This document shows, in pieces, positions 58,688-64,000 of a stretch of DNA of 64,000 nucleotides. Below the pieces are notes generated by a model. That model saw only the letters and a list, made by a program, of their open reading frames with translations. It made no database searches and had not been told where the DNA came from. The position numbers were made by a program, and so were the translations under genes. Origin of the DNA: Calliopum simillimum (Eukaryota > Arthropoda > Insecta > Diptera > Lauxaniidae); contig OX638371.1 in the NCBI GenBank assembly GCA_951812925.1, positions 33,454,101 through 33,518,100 of the forward strand. The letters are read 5' to 3'. The stretch's first letter is position 1. Each line of letters opens with the position of its first letter.

Positions 58688-58997
58688 TAGTGATGAGCAA
58701 ACCTAGACCACGACCATAGCAGTCTTGGTCTTGTTCTTACACATTGAGTTTTGGTCTTGATTTTGATTTTGAGTCTTGGTTTTGGTCTTGATCTTGCTCA
58801 TTAGGTCTTGGTCTTGAAAAATTTCTAGAGATATTGAGTATTTAAATTCTTAAGATCATATTTTTCCAAGGCAGTTGGGTTTTTAATGTCAAAATTCAAA
58901 TTGAGTGATTATTTTATCTTCGTCTTGGTCTTGGTCTCGCAAAATTACCAAGACCAAGAACAAGAATCAAAACCAAAACTAATTTTGCTCATCACTT
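58688..58997. mobile_element. hAT-type MITE built of GGTCTTG words, copy 2
   Basis: The ends are TAGTGATGAGCAAAC and TTTTGCTCATCACTT, flanked by a perfect 8-bp duplication AAACAAAC at 58680-58687 and 58998-59005. The interior GTCTTGGTCTTG words and the ATATTGAGTATTTAAA-like core match copy 1 at 26445 in inverted orientation. It is 310 bp against 424 bp in copy 1, the difference being mostly the number of GGTCTTG words. Confidence 0.92.
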
Positions 58998-59754
58998 AAA
59001 CAAACCAACTTCGTCGATTACTTTACTTTACTCGATTTGACTTGGTACGTATTTTTTATTTTACGTGAAATTGGTTTTCTTGATTTGTGGGCAACGACAA
59101 AAATTATTGGATTTTCGTGTTTTCGAGCTTAAAAAAAGGGTTCATGATTTTTTTTTTTTCTAGAAATTGGTTTTTTCTAATTTACAGAGAGAGGAATGTT
59201 TTTTCTGGAAATCCAATGTTGCAGAGGATTAAATTTTTTAAAAATATTAATATTTAAGGTTTGAAAGTAAGAAAAAGAAAACAATATTTTAATTTATTTT
59301 TAATTGATAATTTATTAGTAAACATTTTAGCAGTTTGCTGAACTAATGTATGGGTGATTCTCCATAAAATGTACTATCCTGGCGCTCAAAACCATATTTA
59401 AATTTAGAATTTAATACAGATATGTACTTAACAGGAGCTTCTGCACGAATAGCTTGAAAAAAAAAAAATTAAAATTCTGAAAATTATACTATGAAATTGT
59501 AACATTCAGAGTTAAAAAGTCATTCTCCGTGCTGTCCCTAACGGCTTCTTAGTGCACTTACCTATGTTATTTAAAAAAAAAAACTCACACGACATTGTTT
59601 ATATGTAAATTTTAGATCCCGTTACTTTTTATCGAGCGAAAAACAGTTCCTGAGATTTCCTTTAGTAACTAGGTTTTCAAAACTCTAACGGTTTGTGAAA
59701 GATATCTCCTATACCATATATAATATATATAATTTTCTACAAACAGGTACATTA
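58998..59754. other. Unannotated AT-rich DNA
   Basis: Nothing assigned. Confidence 0.4.
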
Positions 59755-60262
59755 GGGTGTCCCTTATTTGGGAAAAGTCAAAATTTTATGTCGCGCTCCC
59801 CCAGAATCGAAAGACTTTGAGAAAAAAATTAGATCCCCCAAAGGACAGCTTTTTTAAACGAATTAACCTGTGTCACGAAGACATTCAAATTTATATGAAA
59901 ATTAACATAGATTTTATATACTTCTTGTTTTACTTCAAAATTAAAGAGTTTTGACTGCTCTGTAGCCGTTGACAGCTGTCAAAATTTAATTTTAACACTT
60001 GTATCGTGTTCAGCGACCAGAAAAACAATAAGATACACATTTGATGGCGAAAAATATTTCAGGCAACGCGATTCCCAGCAAGTTAAAACAAGAAGTATAT
60101 AAAATCTATGTTAATTTTCATATAAAATTGAATGTCTTCGTGACACAGGTTAATTCGTTTAAAAAAACCTGTCCTTTGGGGGATCTCATTTTTTTCTCAA
60201 AGTCTTTCGATTCTGGGGGAGCGCGACATAAAATTTTGACTTTTCCCAAATAAGGGACACCC
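59755..60262. mobile_element. 508-bp hairpin element with TA flanks
   Basis: The left arm GGGTGTCCCTTATTTGGGAA continues through TCGCGCTCCCCCAGAATCGA and AACCTGTGTCACGAAGACAT. The right arm is its nearly exact complement. Each arm is about 200 bp and the loop about 100 bp. TA is duplicated at 59753-59754 and 60263-60264. Small frames at 59757 and 60041 are mirror images within the stem. The stem is much better conserved than those of the neighbouring foldbacks, so it may be young. Confidence 0.92.
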
Positions 60263-60266
60263 TACA

Positions 60267-63185
60267 TGGTGCTTGTGGGAGAATTTAAATCAAATTTTGA
60301 TGTACCTCGGATTTTTTTGTAAATTCTTATTATAGATGTCAAAAGAAGTTATTCTATGCAAAAATTAAAATTATAGAGGTGGCGCTTTTTTAATAAAACG
60401 ATAAAAATCGAAATTAAAGATAAATAAGTGGTTTTACGTAGTTAAATGGATTTTATTGATAATAATAAGTATAAAAAAACAATACAATCAAGTTTTTTTC
60501 CAGATTCTGTATACTTATCGTTGAAATGATGTATAAAAATATTTCCACCCGTAACTCCTCGACTAAATTTTGAGATAATCCCTTTTCCAATTGGGGCATT
60601 TTCCCATACAAAAAATAAATTTTTTTTTTAACTACATTAAACCAAAATCAAAATAATCACATTCGGTGTGTTTTGCGATGCTACACGCGAATCCGACCTC
60701 AGAATCGCTCTATCGTGTATAGTTTTTGAGATATTATAATCTAAAAACCGAAAAAAGTAGTTTTTTGCCATGTTTTGAAGCTATATAACTATGTAACATA
60801 TCATTTATTCGTTAAATGTGGTTAAAGTACTTGAAAGTCATGATCTTTTCCTTTAAAATCTAATTTAAATTATGTTTATATCTTCATGCTTCTAAGAGAT
60901 ATCGTAGACCGAAATATTGGCTAAACGGGTTTTTTACACTTTTATGTCTTTTTAGGTTAGGATATCTTTTAGTTTCGTTAAATCTGGCAAACAACTTTAA
61001 AGCCCTAATCTTTGCCTTTAAAACCTAATTTAAATTATGTTGATATCTTTTTTTCCCTCAAAGATATTCTAATCTAAAAAGACACAAAAGTGCAAAAAAC
61101 CTTTTTAGCCAATATTTCGGTCTACGATAACATAAAAATATAAACATAATTTAAATTAGATTTTAAAGGAAAAGATCATGGCTTTCAAGTAATTTAACCA
61201 CATTTAACGAATAAATGATATGTTACATAGTTATATAAAACGACTTTTTTCGGTTTTTAGATTAGAATATCTCAAAAACTATACACGATAGAGCGATTCT
61301 GAGGTCGGATTCGCGCGTAACATCGCAAAACACATCGAATGTGATTATTTTGATTTTGGTTTAATGTAGTTAAAAAAAAAATTTATTTTTTGTATGGGAA
61401 AATGCCCCAATTGGAAAAGGGATTATCTCAAAATTTAGTCGAGGAGTCACGGGTGGAAACATTTTTATACATCATTTGAACGATAAGTAAACAGAATCTG
61501 GAAAAAAATTTGATTGTATTGTTTTTTTATACTTATTATTATCAATAAAATCCATTTAACTACGTAAAACCACTTATTTATCTTTAATTTCGATTTTTAT
61601 CGTTTTATTAAAAAAGCGCCACCTCTATAATTTTAATTTTTGCATAGAATAACTTCTTTTGACATCTATAATAAGAATTTACAAAAAAATCCGAGGTACA
61701 TCAAAATTTGATTTAAATCAGGGGTCGGCAAAAATAAATTTGAGAGTGTGTTAGTGAGAGAAGAGAGAATGCACTGAAAAAAAAAATTTTCACAGTAAAG
61801 AGCACGACATAAATATTGTGAATATTCATTGAAAAACAAAAATATGCGTTAAAACCGAAAGATCATTGCAAAAGCAACATCGAGTGCAAGCATATTTCTG
61901 TCTTCTTATGCCACTGGTCAACGGGCCATAGCACAATTGTGCAGAGAAACTTCACACGCATTCTTATGCTTTTTCAATCAGTTGTCGCAAAACCATCGAC
62001 AAAGCAACATTGAGCGTATTCGTAGTTCTGTTGTCTTTTTACGCACATGAAAAATTTCTTTACAGCTATGACCAATTCTGAAAAATATTTTTTTTTATAC
62101 TTTTTGTGACTAGTTCCAAATTTTTAGTTTAGGAAACACGCTTATAAACTTTTAAAAAACTATACAAAAACTTTTAAGGTCGCCAGCTGGAATTTTTTTT
62201 TGTAAATTTTGCTTTAACCATAAATAAGTATATAAAAAAAAATGAAATTCTAGTTTAAAACGCTTAGATAATTTTTTAAAAATCCAAGATCCTCGTATAT
62301 TTTTGGGGTTGCCGCCCGATTATTTTCAGAAATTTTGTTAAAATCATCATTGAAATTCTTGGTTTCAGGAACGGTTAGATGGCTACAGGTATTACTGATT
62401 GTACAGATAGTTAAAGAACGTCTGGCTACCCTAACGTAGCAACCCTAAATATTTGTTTCGCTGTTTTTGGACCCAAGATGTGAATTTATAGGGAGAAAAT
62501 GATGATCTTAGTAATTTATTGAAAGAAAATTTTGGTTTTATTAAAATGATCAGGTTGCAACCCTAAAAATATATGTTGCATTTTTAAAAAGATTTTCTAA
62601 GTGTTTTAATACTAAAATTTATTTTTTTTTACATATATGTATAAGGTTTCAGCAAAATCTATAAAAAAAAACAAGTGGCAGACCTGAAAGTTTTTGTATA
62701 GTTTTTAATAAGTTTATCTGAGCGTTACCTAAACTAACAATTTGAATCTAGTCATAAAAAGTATAATTTTTTAAAATTTAAGAAAATAACCAGCTGGCAA
62801 CCCTAAAAATATATGTTAGATTTTAAAGAAGTTTATCTAAGCGTTTTAAGACTAAAATTTTTATTTTTTTTGTTTAAATATGTATATGGCAGCCCTAAAA
62901 GTTTTTGTATAATTTTTAAAAAGTTTATCTGAACGTTTCCCAAACTAAACATTTGAATCTAGTTACAAAAAGTATAAAATAAAATATTTTTTAAAATTTG
63001 TCATAGCTGTAAAGAAATTTTTTCATGTGCATAAAAAAAACAACAGAACGACAGATGCACTCGATGTTGTTTTGTCGATGGTTTTGCGACAACTGAATGA
63101 AAGAGCGTAAGAATGCGTGTGAAGTGTCTCTCCTCAATTGAGCTATGGCTTGCCGACCACTGATTTAAATTCTCCCACAAGCTCC
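60267..63185. mobile_element. Large palindromic element, right arm split by a hAT-type element
   Basis: GGTGCTTGTGGGAGAATTTA at 60267 opens the left arm. GAATTTAAATCAAATTTTGA and ACCTCGGATTTTTTTGTAAA pair with TTTACAAAAAAATCCGAGGT (61678) and the segment around 61700. TAAATTCTCCCACAAGC appears only after the inserted hAT-type element, at 63165. Inner arms (TTGGAAAAGGGATTATCT, GAGCGATTCTGAGGTCGGA, CGGTCTACGAT) are near-perfect around a centre near 61000. Without the insertion it is about 1.47 kb. Confidence 0.9.
61719..63162. mobile_element. hAT-type foldback element with 8-bp duplication
   Basis: The ends are CAGGGGTCGGCAA on the left and, reverse complemented, CAGTGGTCGGCAAGCC on the right. 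They are flanked by a perfect ATTTAAAT duplication at 61711-61718 and 63163-63170. The outer arms pair: TTGTCGCAAAACCATCGAC near 61981 with GTCGATGGTTTTGCGACAA near 63075, and GAAAAATTTCTTTACAGCTA near 62048 with its complement near 63005. The middle repeats a CAACCCTAAAAATATATGTT block (62556 and 62802). No transposase frame in 1,444 bp. Confidence 0.9.
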
Positions 63186-64000
63186 GTGCCTAAGGTGCAT
63201 ATATATTTATTTTTTTGTGCGATTAGTCGTTCGAGAGTTATCTCAATTTAAAAAGTACAACATATAAAGATCGCGAAGTTTTAAAACTTTTTAAATTGAC
63301 ATACCTCCGAAACCATGAGTAATAGGAAAAAAATGTGTGAGGTTTTGTCTTAGTAAATCATTAAAGCTAAACAACTGTTGACTCAGTAAATAACTGTCGA
63401 CCACTATTTTTTATGTATTTTCGCAACTTTTGACCTTGAATAACTTTTTTTGGGAATACGATTTTGCAATGTACTTTTCACTCTTTATTTGTTATGCATT
63501 AATGAATACAATTCCGGAAAAAAAAAATTCATTTGGATCTATTTTTCAGAATTATCCTTATTTGCTTCGGCTAAAGCAACATGGAAATCGTTCGTTAGCC
63601 GATCATTTCCGAAGTGCTCTAAGGAATTTGAAATTGTTTTATTGAAAACATACCATGTTAAACAGAATTTCGTAAAAAAATAGGGTACTCGAAAATTTTA
63701 TTCAAATCACCCAAAAGACATGCGTGAATAAGGCATGTTTTGGTACATTTCTCGGAGATTTTTAAGGTAGAAAGCAAAATTTAGACTAAATATTATTTAA
63801 TTATTTCACTATGTCTTATTTGTTTATATTACTTTACGGAACCATCAAATAGTTCATACGTATCTTTAATTATGTTTGAAATTAATTGTTTATTACTTAG
63901 GGGAACTGATGCTATTGTGGTATAGTTTTTCAATGTGGTATGGTCGCATATCTCCGACTTGGGAAAGAACCTGCGAACGTCACTGCTTTTATCCTGTCAG
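63186..64000. other. Unannotated DNA to the window end
   Basis: The frames at 63430-63683 have no domain. TTAGGGGAACTGATGCTATT at 63897, followed by GTGGTATAG and GTGGTATGG words, could be the left end of another TA|GGGGA element running past the window. Confidence 0.35.

Overview
The window looks like non-coding, transposon-saturated chromosomal DNA of an animal, most likely a fly (Diptera). It is AT-rich with long A/T runs and carries scattered CAA/CAG (opa-like) low-complexity tracts. It holds mariner, DD37E, pogo/Tigger, hAT and piggyBac-type DNA elements and a LINE reverse-transcriptase relic. It also holds several copies of a repeat ending in a 'GGACATGGCTATATCGACTC' block that I remember as common in fly genomes (not checked). 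I see no intact host gene, rRNA, canonical tRNA or CRISPR. Most open frames are chance frames in AT-rich or tandem-repeat DNA. The window is probably intergenic or deep inside a long intron.

Layout. 0-5 kb: a foldback MITE (740-978), a LINE RT relic (2508-2930), a 129-bp tandem repeat (2964-3600) and a MITE (4157-4484). 5.4-10.4 kb: two decayed fragments of one transposon-like gene on the minus strand (5441-6560 and 10130-10427) lie either side of a 2.9-kb minisatellite (6944-9875). Its 39-bp unit is itself a diverged dimer and is organised into 585-bp and about 0.8-kb higher-order repeats. 15-20 kb: a foldback interrupted by a pogo/Tigger element, itself interrupted by a hAT-type foldback, with target duplications readable at both nesting levels. 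20-28 kb: dispersed repeats and a TA-flanked element holding a hAT MITE. 28.6-31.3 kb: a decayed mariner (DD34D) split by two stacked hairpin elements. 34.9-38.3 kb: a repeat split by a TA-type MITE, then a nearly complete but inactivated Tc1/mariner-like element with DD37E spacing. 42.9-44.4 kb: a piggyBac-type (TTAA) MITE with another MITE inside. 48.9-50.8 kb: a 1.9-kb palindrome. 50.9-51.8 kb: a TA|GGGGAG element full of one repeated word. 55.7-63.2 kb: a half-copy and a full copy of a large palindrome, the full one split by a hAT-type foldback, plus a 508-bp hairpin and a second copy of the hAT MITE.

The features do not form a pathway. They are a record of successive insertions. Two themes stand out: an exceptional density of long inverted repeats (about a dozen in 64 kb), and several TA-flanked elements that repeat a family-specific word of roughly 10-20 bp at and inside their ends. 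One of these carries a recognisable pogo/Tigger transposase, which suggests a transposase class for the others. All boundaries were read by eye.
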